From: Sorex araneus
Lineage: Eukaryota; Chordata; Mammalia; Eulipotyphla; Soricidae
Direction: 5' to 3'
DNA length: 64,000 nt
Assembly (NCBI RefSeq): GCF_027595985.1
Contig: NC_073304.1
Location: forward strand, 46,789,137 to 46,853,136
Positions 11,611-23,068 of the stretch are shown here, in pieces (positions within the stretch are counted from its first letter, which is position 1; every line of letters starts with the position of its first letter). A program made the translations under genes and the position numbers. Below the pieces are notes generated by a model. That model was not told the origin of the DNA. It ran no database searches and was given only the letters and a program-made list of their open reading frames with translations.

Positions 11611-12560
11611 GGGACAGAAGAGGAGGAGATAGGAGATAAATTTCCTTCCTTGCATATAGATAACATGCAAAGTTATCTGTAATAACATGGTTTAATCCCC
11701 CACCCACCCACGCCCAGCCAACACCAGAATGACCCAACTAATTCCCAGCAGCAACACCACCTCCAGCCCTTACATTGAACCCCTTCCTCAGATTGGAGAG
11801 TAGTGGAGTTTGGGACTCTGAGCACTGCTTGGAAGGTCCTGTGGCTTGCCCCATCCCCGCCCACACTGGGGGTTTCTGTTCTGTGAGCTGCATTCTCAGT
11901 CCAGGCTCTATTGCATTATTTGCTTTTATTCATTGAATTCTGTGTATGAAGGGAAACAGTCCTTTTTCCGTGTATAATACATGATTCCCCCTCCCGCAAT
12001 TTTTTCTTCCCTCCATACTTGCAATGTTTATTTCATACTAAAAACTAAAGCTTTTTTTAGTTTCATGCTGTTGACTTTATTTATTTATTGAGTTTATTTA
12101 TTTATTTTATCCTGAGCACCAAGATGTTTTTTTCCATAATGTTGTTATTTATTTGGTATCATTGCTTTTTTATGGGTATCCCAAAAGATTTCATAAATTT
12201 TGAAATTTCTACATGACTGGGTTCCACAAAATAACAAAACTATTATTTCCAGCCAAAGAAACAAAAGCATCCGCCTGATTATAAGGTTCTAATTGTTTTA
12301 TATTTTTGGGAATAATCAATTCATTATTCAGAAATAATTAGATGGTAATTTGGTAAAATTTTTATATTTAGAAAAATTATAAAAAATTTCCCCCTATTTC
12401 CTTCTCTATGAATTATTATTTTGTGTTTATCATTTAAATCTGTGATCCAACTAGAATATGAGATGCAGTGATGAGATAAGTTGGGCTCTATCTTTCTCCC
12501 ATGTTCCAACACTGGAGAAAATGAATAATCTAATTCTTCTCCCATTACGTTAAAATGTTA
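11611..12560 (-). mobile_element. AT-rich DNA with an ancient LINE-1 piece
   Basis: About 12340-12560 matches the reverse complement of the L1 ORF2 region around 'gatccaactagaat...gagataag' seen in old mammalian L1s. The rest (11611-12339) has no feature I can name. Confidence 0.4.
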
Positions 12561-12569
12561 CCTGATCAG

Positions 12570-13110
12570 AAACTTCATTTCATGTCTTTGTTATTTATTG
12601 CTATGTAAAAAAATTACCACGAATGTAATGTAATGGTTTCAAATAATGCACACTTATCACCTGGCAGGTTTTGTGAGTTGGATTAGCCAGGTCCACTGCT
12701 TCCCTGGGGATCTGCACACCTGCAGTTGAAGGCCAGCAGGCATGGGGGCGTTCTGGAGCAGGATGAGAAACACACTGCGTCCAGGCTCACGTGGCTGTCA
12801 GCAGGATTCCCTCCCTTCATCTCAGGTTGTCAGACAGAGGTCTCTGCTCTTCAGTGACTGCTGCAGGCCAGTCTAGTTTTCTCACCACATGTGCTTCTCA
12901 GTAAGCCTATTCTCTTCATCTGCCAGCAGGATGTAAGTTCCAATTTTGTCTGTTGTGATCTCTGAGATCATGTCCCATCACTATGCCAGATTACACTGAA
13001 GCAAGTCATAGATCATGCTCTCACTCAAGGGAAGGGGCATAAAGGAGTGAATACTAGGAGGTGGGGATTCGTTGAGGTACATTCTAAGGTCTGTCTGTCA
13101 CAACCTACCC
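12570..13110. mobile_element. Ancient mammal-wide repeat, family not certain
   Basis: Starts ttatttattgctatgtaaaa and aattaccacgaatgtaatg, continues with caggctcacgtggctgtcagc and ctcactcaagggaagggg, and ends tctgtctgtcacaacctac. This order matches a widespread eutherian repeat (old LTR or DNA-transposon type) that I recall but cannot name safely. Confidence 0.5.
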
Positions 13111-13527
13111 TTTGGCCTCCAAAGACTTGTGTCCCTTCATCTGCAAAAATACACTCAACCCCTCTCCAGTTCTCCCAAATTGTCATCCCATGACAGAGTG
13201 GTTGAATTCCATGATCTCATCATTGCTATCAGACCCCAGAGTAACTGGGCTTCTCAGATGTGATTCACTGAGTGAAGTTCCCAGAACACAATTACTCTCC
13301 AGATATGAACCTGTGAAATCAATGAGATAAGTAGCTTTTTATACCCACCAGACAGTGGTCGCACAGGCAACTGATAGCATCTAAAGACATCAAGATACGT
13401 TCAAAATTCCCATGGCTCAATAGCAATATTATTCCATTTAGTTGATTTTTTCATGTATTATATATCTCTATCTATCTATATCTTCCTTTTTGGTTTTGTA
13501 TTTTTGTTTGTTGCTTTTTTCCATATT
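13111..13527. other. No feature recognised
   Basis: Low-copy-looking sequence with a short (tatc) cluster near 13460-13490. Confidence 0.45.
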
Positions 13528-13688
13528 TGGGGCTCAGGGTTTACTCCTTGCTCTGTGCTCAGAGACAACTCTTGGTGGTGTTCAAGACTCAAGAGACCAT
13601 TTGCAATGCCAGAGATCGACCCTGAGCAAGCCAGAATCATCCATATGCAGAGCAAGTGCCTTAACCACTGTACTGTCTCTCTAGGGGC
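13528..13688 (-). mobile_element. SINE-A, diverged
   Basis: Reverse text ggggctcagggtttactcct, cttggtggtgttcaagactc and ttaaccactgtactgtctct in order. Confidence 0.7.
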
Positions 13689-14031
13689 TCCTAGAATTTC
13701 CTTTACATTATTCCTCTTTTAATTACCACCATCAGCAATCGCTTACACTGTGCTTACAAAATACAAATACTTTTTATAAGTGCTTTATATATACATATAT
13801 ATAAATTTATTGTGTACTTATAATAGCCCAATGAGGGTAGTATGATTATACTTTTTTATACAGAGCAAAATTACAGAGAAAGTAAACAGCTTTTTAAGAA
13901 CATACAGGCCATAAAGTCAGGCAAGAGATGAGTATTTCCAGAAGAGCAATTTGTAGAAGGTTCAAGTGAAAAAGGAACTAAACTGGTGTCTTTCGATGGC
14001 AAAAATTCTCCCTGATTCCTTTGTAATGCAA

Positions 14032-14033
<2 letters not shown>

Positions 14034-14109
<76 letters not shown>
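14034..14109. repeat. (GT)n(GA)n compound microsatellite
   Basis: About 24 GT units run directly into about 14 GA units. The 170-codon ORF crossing it is an artefact. Confidence 0.95.
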
Positions 14110-14113
<4 letters not shown>

Positions 14114-14979
14114 GAGAGAGAAAAAGAGAGAAGTTCCACTCAGTGGCAATTAACAATCAATCAGTGGTGGGACTGTTCACAATTCATAGGTATTTTTTCT
14201 TCCCACACTTCATTGATAAGACCACTTTTGGCAACTATAGAAAGAACATATGCATTTTTCATTTATGCCAACCCTCTTCTTATTCCCTAATACCACCTAG
14301 ACACCCTTACAGTCAGCCTAAGCATCCTGTCCCCATCATGTCCAACAAGGAGCATTGCACTCTCACCCAAATTATTCCATGCAGGGAATTTGAGTCTCAA
14401 ACTACAGATTCCCTGCTGGTATCTGCATCAGACCTCACTGGTCTTGCTACATCAGGATGCCTTTCCTTGCAGTCCTAGATCATGACTTGCAGTAGTCACA
14501 TTTGGCTGTTCACTGAGTATCCATTCTCCTTTCTCTTCTTCCTAATAGAATCCCCGTTTTGCTCAGGCATTCAATACTCCCACATGCAGACCAGGAGATT
14601 CAAGGCACAAAGGACCCGTCCTCTCTATTCCCACTTAAGAAGTGGGTTCTGACTGATCTAAACCAGTTTCAGAAATCTCTTCTCCTTCTTTGTCCAGTGT
14701 TTGCTTTGGTAACCCAGATTTGTGTCAAAATTACACGTGACAATCCCTTTGGTGACAGTCAACAGGTTCATAAACAGACATGTGAAATAAGGTGTCCCAG
14801 TGGGAGCTGACTTACTCTCTTACCTAGTGAATATGAAATGGAATTACATAGCCAAATTGCTGTAGAAAGTCGGTTTGAAACACAAGCGAATAGTGTTCAG
14901 ACAAATCCTATAAACAAGAATGAAGAGAGGCAGAAAACAGCATCTGCATAATTGAGTCTGTTGACTCATCTGCCATTTT
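14110..14979. other. No gene seen
   Basis: Unique-looking sequence with short pyrimidine-rich stretches; no repeat family assignable. Confidence 0.45.
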
Positions 14980-15345
14980 TGTAGTACTTTTTTTATCCTT
15001 TAATGGATTTCTTCTAAGTCAGACTTTCTGATTCTTGTAGCCCAATACTTCCTTCTGATTGGTAGAGAATTAAAGATTTTTATTAGTTTTGTTTTGTATG
15101 TACTCTGAAGCATTTTTATTATGTTAACTTTTTCATTTATTTTAACCCAGATGGAACCAACATTTATTTATGTAGACTGTGAGAATTCAGTTTTATTTTC
15201 TCAGTATGGTAATCCAGTTTTCCCATGTCATAAACTATTCATCCTTTCCATACTTATATGTGAGGCCAAGTGAAAAAAAATCAGAAACACAGCTATTTCT
15301 TGAGCCATCCATTATTCTATCCCAATTGTCCCTTTTTTCTGTTCT
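14980..15345 (-). mobile_element. Ancient LINE-1 remnant (left part)
   Basis: Reverse-oriented decayed L1 ORF2 text, including gagaattcagttttatttt and ttattctatcccaattgtc. It is the host of the young L1 insertion, and its other side continues at 19558-19810. Confidence 0.5.
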
Positions 15346-15376
15346 CAACCAGAATTTTTTTTCCTGTTTTTTTTTT

Positions 15377-15931
15377 ATAATTTATTTATTTTTAATTAGA
15401 GAATCACCGTGAGGGTAGAGTTACAGATTTATACACTTTTGTGCTTATACTTCCCTCATACAAAGTTCGGGAACCCATCCCTTCACCAGTGCCCATTCTC
15501 CACCACCCGTAAACCCGGCGTCCCTCCCACCCTCCCCACTCCCATCTCCCCCCCACCCCACCCTGCCACTGTGGCAGGGCATTCCCTTCTGTTCTCTCTC
15601 TCTAATTAGCTGTTGTGGTTTGCAATAAAGGTGTTGAGTGGCCGCTGTGCTCAGTCTCTAGCCCTCATTCAGCCCGCAACTCCCTTCCCCCACATGGCCT
15701 TCGACTACAATGTAGTTGGTGATCGCTTCTCTGAGTTGCCCTTTCCCCGGAACGTGAGGCCAGCCTCGAAGCCATGGGGTCAACCTCCTGGTACTTATTT
15801 ATACGGTTCTTGGGTATTAGTCTCCCACTCTGATATTCTATATACCATAGATGAGTGCAGTCTTTCTATGTCTGTCTCTCTCTTTCTGACTCATTTCACT
15901 CAGCATGAAACTTTTCTTTTTTTTTTTTTTC
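15377..15931 (-). mobile_element. Second tandem copy of the L1 3' end
   Basis: The segment around 15380-15917 repeats about 15934-16471 at a constant 554-bp offset, with roughly 15 differences over about 525 bp counted by eye (about 97% identity). It covers the last 25 or so ORF2 codons plus the 3' UTR. A T run at 15916-15930 (the internal poly(A) of the longer copy) separates the two. Both lie inside one target-site duplication. Confidence 0.9.
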
Positions 15932-16390
15932 AAATTTATTTATTTTTAATTAGAGAATCACCGTGAGGGTACAGTTACAGATTTATACACTTTTGTGCTT
16001 ATACTTCCCTCATACAAAGTTTGGAACCCATCCCTTCACCAGTGCCCATTCTCCACCACCCGTAAACCCAGTGTCCCTCCCACCCTCCCCAATCCCATCT
16101 CCCCCCCACCCCACCCTGCCACTGTGGCAAGGCATTCCCTTCTGTTTTCTCTCTCTAATTAGCTGTTGTGGTTTGCAATAAAGGTGTTGAGTGGCCGCTG
16201 TGCTCAGTCTCTAGCCCTCATTCAGCCCGCAACTCCCTTCCCCCACATGGCCTTCGACTACAATGTAGTTGGTGATCGCTTCTCTGAGTTGACCTTTCCC
16301 CGGAACGTGAGGCCAGCCTCGAAGCCATGGAGTCAACCTCCTGGTACTTATTTCTACAGTTCTTGGGTGTTAGTCTCCCACTCTGTTATT

Positions 16391-19300
16391 CTATATACCA
16401 TAGATGAGTGCAATCTTTCTATGTCTGTCTCTCTCTTTCTGACTCATTTCACTCAGCATGAAACTTTTCATGCCCATCCACTTGACTACAAAATTCTTGA
16501 CCTCCTTTTTTCTAACAGCTGCATAGTATTCCATTGTATAGATGTACCAAAGTTTCCTCAACCAGTCATCCGTTTTGGGGCATTCGGGTTTTTTCCAGAT
16601 TCTGGCTATTGTAAACAGTGCTGCGATGAACATACATGTGCAGATGTTGTTTCGATTGTACTTTTTTGACTCTCTGGGATATATTCCCAGCAGTGGTATT
16701 GCTGGGTCAAATGGGAGCTCAACCTCTAGTTTTTTGAGAATCGTCCATACTGTTTTCCAAAAGGGCTGAACTAGCCGGCATTCCCACCAGCAGTGTAGAA
16801 GGGTCCCTTTCTCCCCACATCCTCTCCAACAGTGGTTGCTTTTGTTCTTTTGGATGTGTGCCAGTCTCTGTGGTGTGAGGTGGTATCTCATGGTTGTTTT
16901 GATCTGCATCTCTCTGATGATTAGTGATGCAGAGCACTTTTTCATGTGCCTTTTGGCCATTCGTATTTCTTCCTTGGTAAAGTTTCTGTTCATTTCTTCG
17001 CCCCATTTTTTGATGGGGTTGGATGTTTTCTTCTTGTAGAGTTCAACCAGTGCTTTATATACCATTGATATCAACCCCTTATCTGATGGGTATTGTGTAA
17101 ATATCCTTTCCCATTCTGTGGATAGTCTTTGGATTCTGGTCACTGTATCTCTTGCGGTGCAGAAGCTTTTTAGTTTAATGTAGTCCCATTTGTTTATCTC
17201 TGTTTTTACTAGATTGCTTAGTTCCGTGTCACCTTTGAAGATACCTTTATCTTCAATATCGTGGAGGGTTTCGCTGACCTTGTCTTCAATGTACCTTATG
17301 GTTTGTGGTCTAATGTTGAGGTCTTTAATCCATTTTGATCTGACTTTTGTGCATGGTGTCAGGTCAAGGTCTAAACCCATTTTTTTGCATGTGGTTGTCC
17401 AGTTGTGCCAGCACCATTTGTTAAAGAGGCTTTCCTTGCTCCACTTCACATCTCTTGCTCCCTTATCAAAGATTAGATGATCATACATTTGGGGTTGTGT
17501 GTAGGGATATTCCACCCTGTTCCATTGGTCTACGGCTCTGCCTTTGTTCCAATACCATGCTGTTTTAATTGTTACTGCTTTGTAGTAAAGATTGAGGTTG
17601 GGGAGGGTGATGCCTCCCATCATCTTTTTCCCAAGAATTGTTTTAGCTATCCTTGGACGTTTGTTATTCCATATGAATTTTAGGATTGCTTGATCCATTT
17701 CTTTGAAGAATGTCATGGGTATACTTATAGGGATCGCATTGAATCTGTATAATGCTTTAGGGAGTATTGCCATTTTGACAACATTGATTCTCCCTATCCA
17801 CGAGCAGGGTATATGTTTCCATTTCCTCATGTCCTCTTTGATTTCATGGAGTAGCGTTTTGTAGTTTTCTTTGTAAAGGTCTTTTACTTCCTTGGTTAAG
17901 CTGATTCCGAGGTACTTGATTTTCTGGGGCACGATTGTGAATGGGATTGCTTTTTTCATGTCCCTTTCCTCTGCCTCATTGTTTGCATATATGAAGGCCA
18001 TGGATTTTTGGGTATTGATTTTGTAGCCTGCAACTTTACTGTATAAGTCTATTGTTTCTAAGAGTTTCTTAGTAGAGGTTTTAGGCTTCTCTAGATATAG
18101 TATCATGTCGTCTGCAAATAGTGAGAGTTTGATTTCTTCCCTTCCTATCTGGATGCCCTTAATCTCTTTTTCTTGTCTAATAGCTATCGCAAGTACTTCC
18201 AGTACTATATTGAAGAGGAGTGGTGAGAGTGGGCATCCTTGTCTTGTGCCCGATCTCAGAGGAAAGGCCCTTAGTTTTTCCCCGTTGAGGATAATGCTTG
18301 CCGTAGGCTTGTGATAGATGGCTTCGACTATCTTGAGGAAAGTTCCTCCAAACCCCATTTTGGCGAGGGTTTTCATCATGAAAGGATGTTGGATCTTGTC
18401 AAATGCTTTCTCTGCATCTATTGATATGATCATATGGTTTTTGTCTTTACTTTTGTTGATATGCTGGATTATGTTGATTGATTTCCGAATGTTAAACCAT
18501 CCTTGCATCCCTGGGATGAATCCCACTTGGTCGTGATGTATGATCTTTTTGATGAGTTGTTGGATCCTATTTGCTAGTATTTTGTTGAAGATCTTCGCAT
18601 CGGTGTTCATCAGGGAAATTGGTCTGTAATTTTCTTTCTTAGTGGTGTCTTTGTTTGCTTTTGGTATTAGGGAGATATGTGCTTCATAGAAACTGTTTGG
18701 GAGAGTTCCTGTTTTTTCAATTTCCTGGAAAAGTTTGAGGAAAACAGGCAATAGGTCTTCTTTAAATGTTTGGAAGAATTCGCCAGTGAAACCATCTGGG
18801 CCTGGGCTTTTGTTTTTGGGGAGGTTTTTGATTACAGTTTCAATTTCCTTAACATTGATGGGTCTATTCAGGTATTCCAGGTCTTCTTTCTTCAGTGTTG
18901 GGAGATTGTAGGAATCAAGGAATCCATCCATTTCTTTTAGGTTCTCCTTTTTTGTGGCGTAAAGACCTTCAAAGTAGTCTCTAATGATCTTTTGAATCTC
19001 ACTGGTTTCTGTTATGATGTCCCCCTTTTCATTTCTGATTCGATTTATTAGAGTTTTCTCTCTTTCTTTCTTTGTGAGTCTTGCTAGCGGTTTATCAATC
19101 TTATTTATTTTCTCAAAGAACCAACTCTTTGTTTCATTGATCTTTCGGATTGTTTTTTTGGTTTCGATGTCATTAATTTCTGCTCTAATTTTTATTATTT
19201 CTTTCCTTCGGTCTGGTTTGGAGTCCTTTTTCTGGTCCTTTTCTAAGGTCTTGAGTCGTGAAGTCAAGCTATCTATGTGGGTCCTTTCTTCCTTCCTGAG

Positions 19301-19450
19301 GAATGCTTGGAGAGCTATAAATTTTCCCCTTAACACGGCTTTAGCTGCGTCCCATAGGTTTTGGTAGCTCGTGTCTTCATTCTCGTTAGTTTCTAAGTAT
19401 CTTTTGATTTCTTCCTGGATTTCCTTCCTGACCCACTCATTGGCCAACAT
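16391..19450 (-). CDS. LINE-1 ORF2 protein, C-terminal four fifths
   Basis: A 1019-codon open frame counted from its first Met. The frame is open a further 28 codons or so upstream to the 5' truncation, so the Met is internal and not a true start. It would encode reverse transcriptase and the C-terminal domain for target-primed reverse transcription of L1 RNA. Seen directly: the RT motif [24 protein letters not shown], and the catalytic FADD box at residues 445-448 (18107-18118). A C-terminal zinc-knuckle-like C-x3-C-x7-H-x4-C motif (CWRGC...H...C) lies near residue 875. Against the usual ORF2 of about 1275 residues, some 255 residues (most of the endonuclease) are missing before the first Met. 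No frameshift or stop interrupts it. There is no L1 promoter or ORF1, so it is not autonomous. Confidence 0.93.
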   Translation of the reverse strand: MLANEWVRKEIQEEIKRYLETNENEDTSYQNLWDAAKAVLRGKFIALQAFLRKEERTHIDSLTSRLKTLEKDQKKDSKPDRRKEIIKIRAEINDIETKKTIRKINETKSWFFEKINKIDKPLARLTKKEREKTLINRIRNEKGDIITETSEIQKIIRDYFEGLYATKKENLKEMDGFLDSYNLPTLKKEDLEYLNRPINVKEIETVIKNLPKNKSPGPDGFTGEFFQTFKEDLLPVFLKLFQEIEKTGTLPNSFYEAHISLIPKANKDTTKKENYRPISLMNTDAKIFNKILANRIQQLIKKIIHHDQVGFIPGMQGWFNIRKSINIIQHINKSKDKNHMIISIDAEKAFDKIQHPFMMKTLAKMGFGGTFLKIVEAIYHKPTASIILNGEKLRAFPLRSGTRQGCPLSPLLFNIVLEVLAIAIRQEKEIKGIQIGREEIKLSLFADDMILYLEKPKTSTKKLLETIDLYSKVAGYKINTQKSMAFIYANNEAEERDMKKAIPFTIVPQKIKYLGISLTKEVKDLYKENYKTLLHEIKEDMRKWKHIPCSWIGRINVVKMAILPKALYRFNAIPISIPMTFFKEMDQAILKFIWNNKRPRIAKTILGKKMMGGITLPNLNLYYKAVTIKTAWYWNKGRAVDQWNRVEYPYTQPQMYDHLIFDKGARDVKWSKESLFNKWCWHNWTTTCKKMGLDLDLTPCTKVRSKWIKDLNIRPQTIRYIEDKVSETLHDIEDKGIFKGDTELSNLVKTEINKWDYIKLKSFCTARDTVTRIQRLSTEWERIFTQYPSDKGLISMVYKALVELYKKKTSNPIKKWGEEMNRNFTKEEIRMAKRHMKKCSASLIIREMQIKTTMRYHLTPQRLAHIQKNKSNHCWRGCGEKGTLLHCWWECRLVQPFWKTVWTILKKLEVELPFDPAIPLLGIYPRESKKYNRNNICTCMFIAALFTIARIWKKPECPKTDDWLRKLWYIYTMEYYAAVRKKEVKNFVVKWMGMKSFMLSEMSQKERDRHRKIALIYGI

Positions 19451-19557
19451 TGAATTGTTTAGTTTCCAGGTGTTTGATTTGATTTTCCGTGTTTGTGAGT
19501 GGTTAGCTTCTATCTTCAGCGCATCGTGGTCTGAAAAAATGACAACCAGAATTTTTT

Positions 19558-19810
19558 AAGCTATTAGGGCTTAGCAGTTTGTCTCAAATATTCCCATTTG
19601 CCTTTCTTTTTCAAAGTAGACATATATAAATAATGAAATTGTTTTTCCATGTACATTTTAAATACATTTTAAGTGTTCCTCTAGAAATAAAGAGAAAACT
19701 TGCCATTTTGATAGGAGTTAAATTGAGTTAATAGGTTTGGAGAAAAATCTACATTTTGTATTAAAACATTCTTTTCAGGATATGACATACCTCTCCATTT
19801 ATTCAGATGG
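19558..19810 (-). mobile_element. Ancient LINE-1 remnant (right part)
   Basis: Continuation of the decayed L1 interrupted by the young L1; weakly recognisable AT-rich text. Confidence 0.35.
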
Positions 19811-19814
19811 TCTT

Positions 19815-19960
19815 TTGGTTTACTTGTTTAGGGATCACACCCAGTGATGCTCAGGGGTTTTTCTTGGTGTTCCTGGAACACCAGGCAGTGTCGGAGATTC
19901 ATCTTGGGGCCTCACACATGAAAGGAAAGTGCTTTAGCACAGAGTAACTTCCCTGGACCT
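19815..19960 (-). mobile_element. SINE-A, diverged
   Basis: Reverse text agggatcacacccagtgatg, then ctcaggggtttttcttgg and gtgctttagcacagagtaac; the head is degraded. Confidence 0.65.
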
Positions 19961-20014
19961 CAAATATCTTTTATGTCTTTTAACAGTTTGAAACTTTTCC
20001 TTATAAGCAGAAAG

Positions 20015-20173
20015 CCAAATAAGCTGGTGTACAAGTTTTGCATGCAAGACACCCAGATTTGACCTGTATAGTCTCCAAGAAGTACCCAGATATGACCCCA
20101 GAGCACTGAGCACTAAACTAGGAGTAGTTCCCCCCCCCACCAGGACATGACCCAAAAACCAAAAATTAAAACA
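20015..20173 (+). mobile_element. SINE-A, diverged, head partly lost
   Basis: ttttgcatgcaagacaccca, atagtctccaagaagtaccc and accaggacatgacccaaaaa in order; A-rich tail. Confidence 0.6.
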
Positions 20174-20257
20174 AAGTGTTTTCTTATTGAGTTCTAAACA
20201 CTTTTTGTTCATTCCTAGATGCTTTCGTTATTGTGTTGCAACTTAAAAGTTATCTTC

Positions 20258-20442
20258 TTTGTTTGTTTTGTTTTGCTTTGCTTTGGGTGTTACACCAGGC
20301 AATGCTCAGGAATTATTCCTGGCTCTGCTCTCAGGAGTTACTTCCCGTGGTGCTCAGTATACCATATGTGCTGCCAGGAATCAAACCTAGGTTGGCCATG
20401 TGCAAGGCAAGCGCCCTACCTGCTGTGCTATTGCTCTGGTCT
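20258..20442 (-). mobile_element. SINE-A
   Basis: Reverse text tttgggtgttacaccaggca, ctctgctctcaggagttact, gttggccatgtgcaaggcaa and gtgctattgctctggtc; near full length. Confidence 0.8.
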
Positions 20443-21095
20443 ATCTTTTCTATTTTCTAGTTGCATAGAGCTGACATAAAGAAAGCCTATTGATTTTTGT
20501 CTCATCAATTATTTATACCTCCCTGAAAACATGTTTCAAAGCCTCTTGCCTGGAGAGGAGACTTTAGTAGGTTGGAGGAAGGAGGGGGGGAAAACGTAGA
20601 GGTATGGACAGAAAGAGAAAAGACCCTTCCCAAAACCCTAAGGACCGAGAAGAGAGCTTTCATGTGATTTGGAAACCATGTCAAGACTTCCTCTTTCCCC
20701 TTGAATTTTTCTACAATAATACTAACTCTAGCATTCACAGCCTCAAAAGAAAGGTACTATTCAAAGACTGACTCCACAGGCGGAGTGTCTCTAGAGGGCA
20801 GTCAGCACTCAGCAATAGCACCACTACCTTCCTGACCCAGCGCTTCCTTGTTCTTGAGCCTTCCCTGGTAGCCTGCATTCAGGATACGTCCCTATATAAG
20901 TGAGTGAAGGTTTGAAAACCCACCAATTTGACTGGGTGCAGGAAATGACTAATCAGATCACCTAACTAACAACCAGTCAGATCATCCAAATGAAGTCTAA
21001 TTAGATCAGCCACTTATATAAATCAATCCAACCACCTCTTAGACTGTACCTATGGAGGTGACTGCGTCTTTCATTTCCACTGTAACGTGCTTAAA
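20443..21095. other. No gene seen
   Basis: Unique-looking. About 20930-21035 carries loosely repeated gaycagatca-type words (cagatcacctaact, cagatcatccaaatg, tagatcagccact), a short degenerate tandem array. Confidence 0.45.
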
Positions 21096-21838
21096 TTTTT
21101 TTCTTTTTATTGAAACACTGTGAGAGCAGTTAGAGTGTTTGGTTTAAGTCTCAGTCATACAATGATGAAATACCCGACCCTTCACCAGTGCACATTTTCC
21201 ACCACCAAAAAACTCAGTATCCCCCCCATCCCACACCCTCTCCTACTTGTGTGGCATACGATTTCCACATTACTCTCTCTCTCTACTTTGATTACATTCA
21301 ACATTTTGACACCAAACCCAATACAATGATCGATCACCCAACCCCCCACCAGTGCAAACTTTCCACCACCAATATCCCCATTGTTCCCTCCTTTTCCATT
21401 TCAGTCCTTACCCTGCCTCTACAGCAGACAATTGTTCAGATACTCTCTATAGTTTTGGGCATTATATTTTGCTTGGATATTCCCACCACCATACAATCCA
21501 GCCTTCTAGGGGCAGATGCTAGATCATCTATTTTCCACTGCTCACTTTGCATATCAGGAAAGGTTGAGGGCATGACTTCCGGGGTCATGGGCAAGCTGGA
21601 GCTGGAATGGATCTGCCAGGTTTCTGTGCCTCCATGCAGTTCGGAGAAATAGTCCCGGTCCCCATATACCGGAGCCTTGCTTGTAGAAGCTAATGGTTGC
21701 TGGGATTCCATCTGAAGAAGGCGGGGAGACTGCGCCTGCTCCATCTGGGGCACCCCAGTGATATCGGCTCGGTTTGGGGTCCAGAGCATTCTCCTGTGTT
21801 GAGGCGCCTGCCGGCCAGGATTCTTCACTCGCTTAAAT
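21096..21838 (-). mobile_element. Composite retroposon with L1-like 3' end and GC-rich 5' end
   Basis: In minus orientation it starts with a GC-rich segment (about 21560-21838: gaatcctggccggcaggcgc, ccaaaccgagccgatatcac) and ends in sequence close to the L1 3' UTR (caccagtgcacattttccac, ttaccaccag motifs), then A-rich text at 21096-21115. The ending resembles the shrew L1 3' UTR at 15480 and 58890. A similar arrangement occurs at 60357-60950. There is no ORF of note. Confidence 0.5.
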
Positions 21839-23059
21839 AATTTTGATACTCAAAATAAAGTTGTTTTCAATAGTATTCACCTATTCTTTCATTTCAATGT
21901 GATGCCTGCTATTGCCTTGTAATGTGTCTGAGGATGAAGCCAGGAGGCAGGGAATCTGCTCTCAGATCGTGTTACTGAGTGTGTGGGACTCACTACCATG
22001 GACAAAATTATAACACACATCATCAACCACATGAAAGGAGTGAATAGTCATGGGGGATTTTTTCAGGAACTCTTCAAGAGTACAGCTTATACAATAAAAG
22101 TCATTCAGATGATTAATTTTGTTAATGGATCCGTGAAAAACTAACTTTATAATAATGTACTATAGAACTTGGTCATCTAAAGAGAGTCATCTTTTTCCCT
22201 CTTGTGGCATCACTTCTGTGATTCTTGGCAGTCTCCGTTCCCCATGTGCTATTAACAACTTTCAAAGACATGACTGGGCTCGCGTATTATATGCTGTGGG
22301 AGGACAAAGACCATCAAATAAAAGATAAAAATTGGAAGTAGGGAGATTGCCCTTAAGGAACATGAAATAAAGGAGCTATATATTTTGAAATTAAAACCTG
22401 ACATTCTTGACTACACTTAGCAATTATCACAGGAGCTGGACACAAGCTTCAAACTGCGCTAAACAACTAACTGCGCTAAAAAGCCATTTAGCGCAGTTAG
22501 TTGTATCAAGAGTTTGAACAGATACTTTGTACAAACTCAGCTCATCTTTCTTCACCAGGGACCTTCATCCTGACACATGTCCCAACACATTTCCTTATCC
22601 TGACACATATCCCAACCCACATCTCTGTCCATCCAGGCACAGTCAAACCATCCCAGCTGGAGTAGGTGTTCCTCTATTACATTAGGTGAATCTATTTCAT
22701 AATACTTACTATCTGCCCTCTCACTCCTCATTCTCTTAAGGACTAGAGTTGACTATTATTCTGGGAGCAAACACTCTGTATTGATTTGTATGTCTACAGT
22801 GGTTTTAGATTTTGTTAAAATTTTATGAAAACTTGGATGAACTTAAAGAAAGATGGGATGAGGATGGAAGTATGACCCTATTCTTTCCCAATCACTCCTC
22901 TGTAAGATCTGGAGAGTTGGAGGAAGAAACCTGATACTCTACCAAAGTCTCTGCGTCTCCTTTATGCCCATAGGAAGGGCAACACATAATTCCTGGCCTT
23001 TATTTCACTCACCACAAATTTCTAATGAGTAGAATCTAAATAACCAAAGTTTTACGTTA
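21839..23059. other. Unique-looking intergenic DNA with a perfect hairpin
   Basis: No repeat or exon recognised apart from the hairpin at 22463-22504. Confidence 0.45.
22463..22504. repeat. 18-bp perfect inverted repeat, 6-nt loop
   Basis: The left arm 22463-22480 (caactaactgcgctaaa preceded by a) pairs without mismatch with 22487-22504 around loop aagcca. A third partial copy, aactgcgctaaa, sits just upstream (about 22452-22463). No flanking transposon is recognisable. Confidence 0.9.
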
Positions 23060-23068
23060 AATACATTT

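Larger units (their letters stand above)
15361..19542 (-). mobile_element. Young 5'-truncated LINE-1
   Basis: Bounded by a perfect 15-bp target-site duplication, caaccagaatttttt (15346-15360 and 19543-19557). In element orientation it begins within ORF2, at the end of the endonuclease domain (a Ser-Asp-His motif is encoded at about 19526-19534), and continues through reverse transcriptase to the ORF2 stop. Then come a 3' UTR, an internal poly(A), a second copy of the 3' end and a final poly(A) (T runs near 15367-15376). High coding integrity and an intact duplication imply a recent insertion. Confidence 0.95.

Noticed and set aside
13966..14478. 170-codon ORF with a CVCVCV/RERERE run
   Set aside because: Runs through the (GT)n(GA)n microsatellite; flanks show no protein features.
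15613..16669. Paired 117- and 167-codon + strand ORFs with near-identical sequence
   Set aside because: Antisense shadows of the duplicated L1 3' end.
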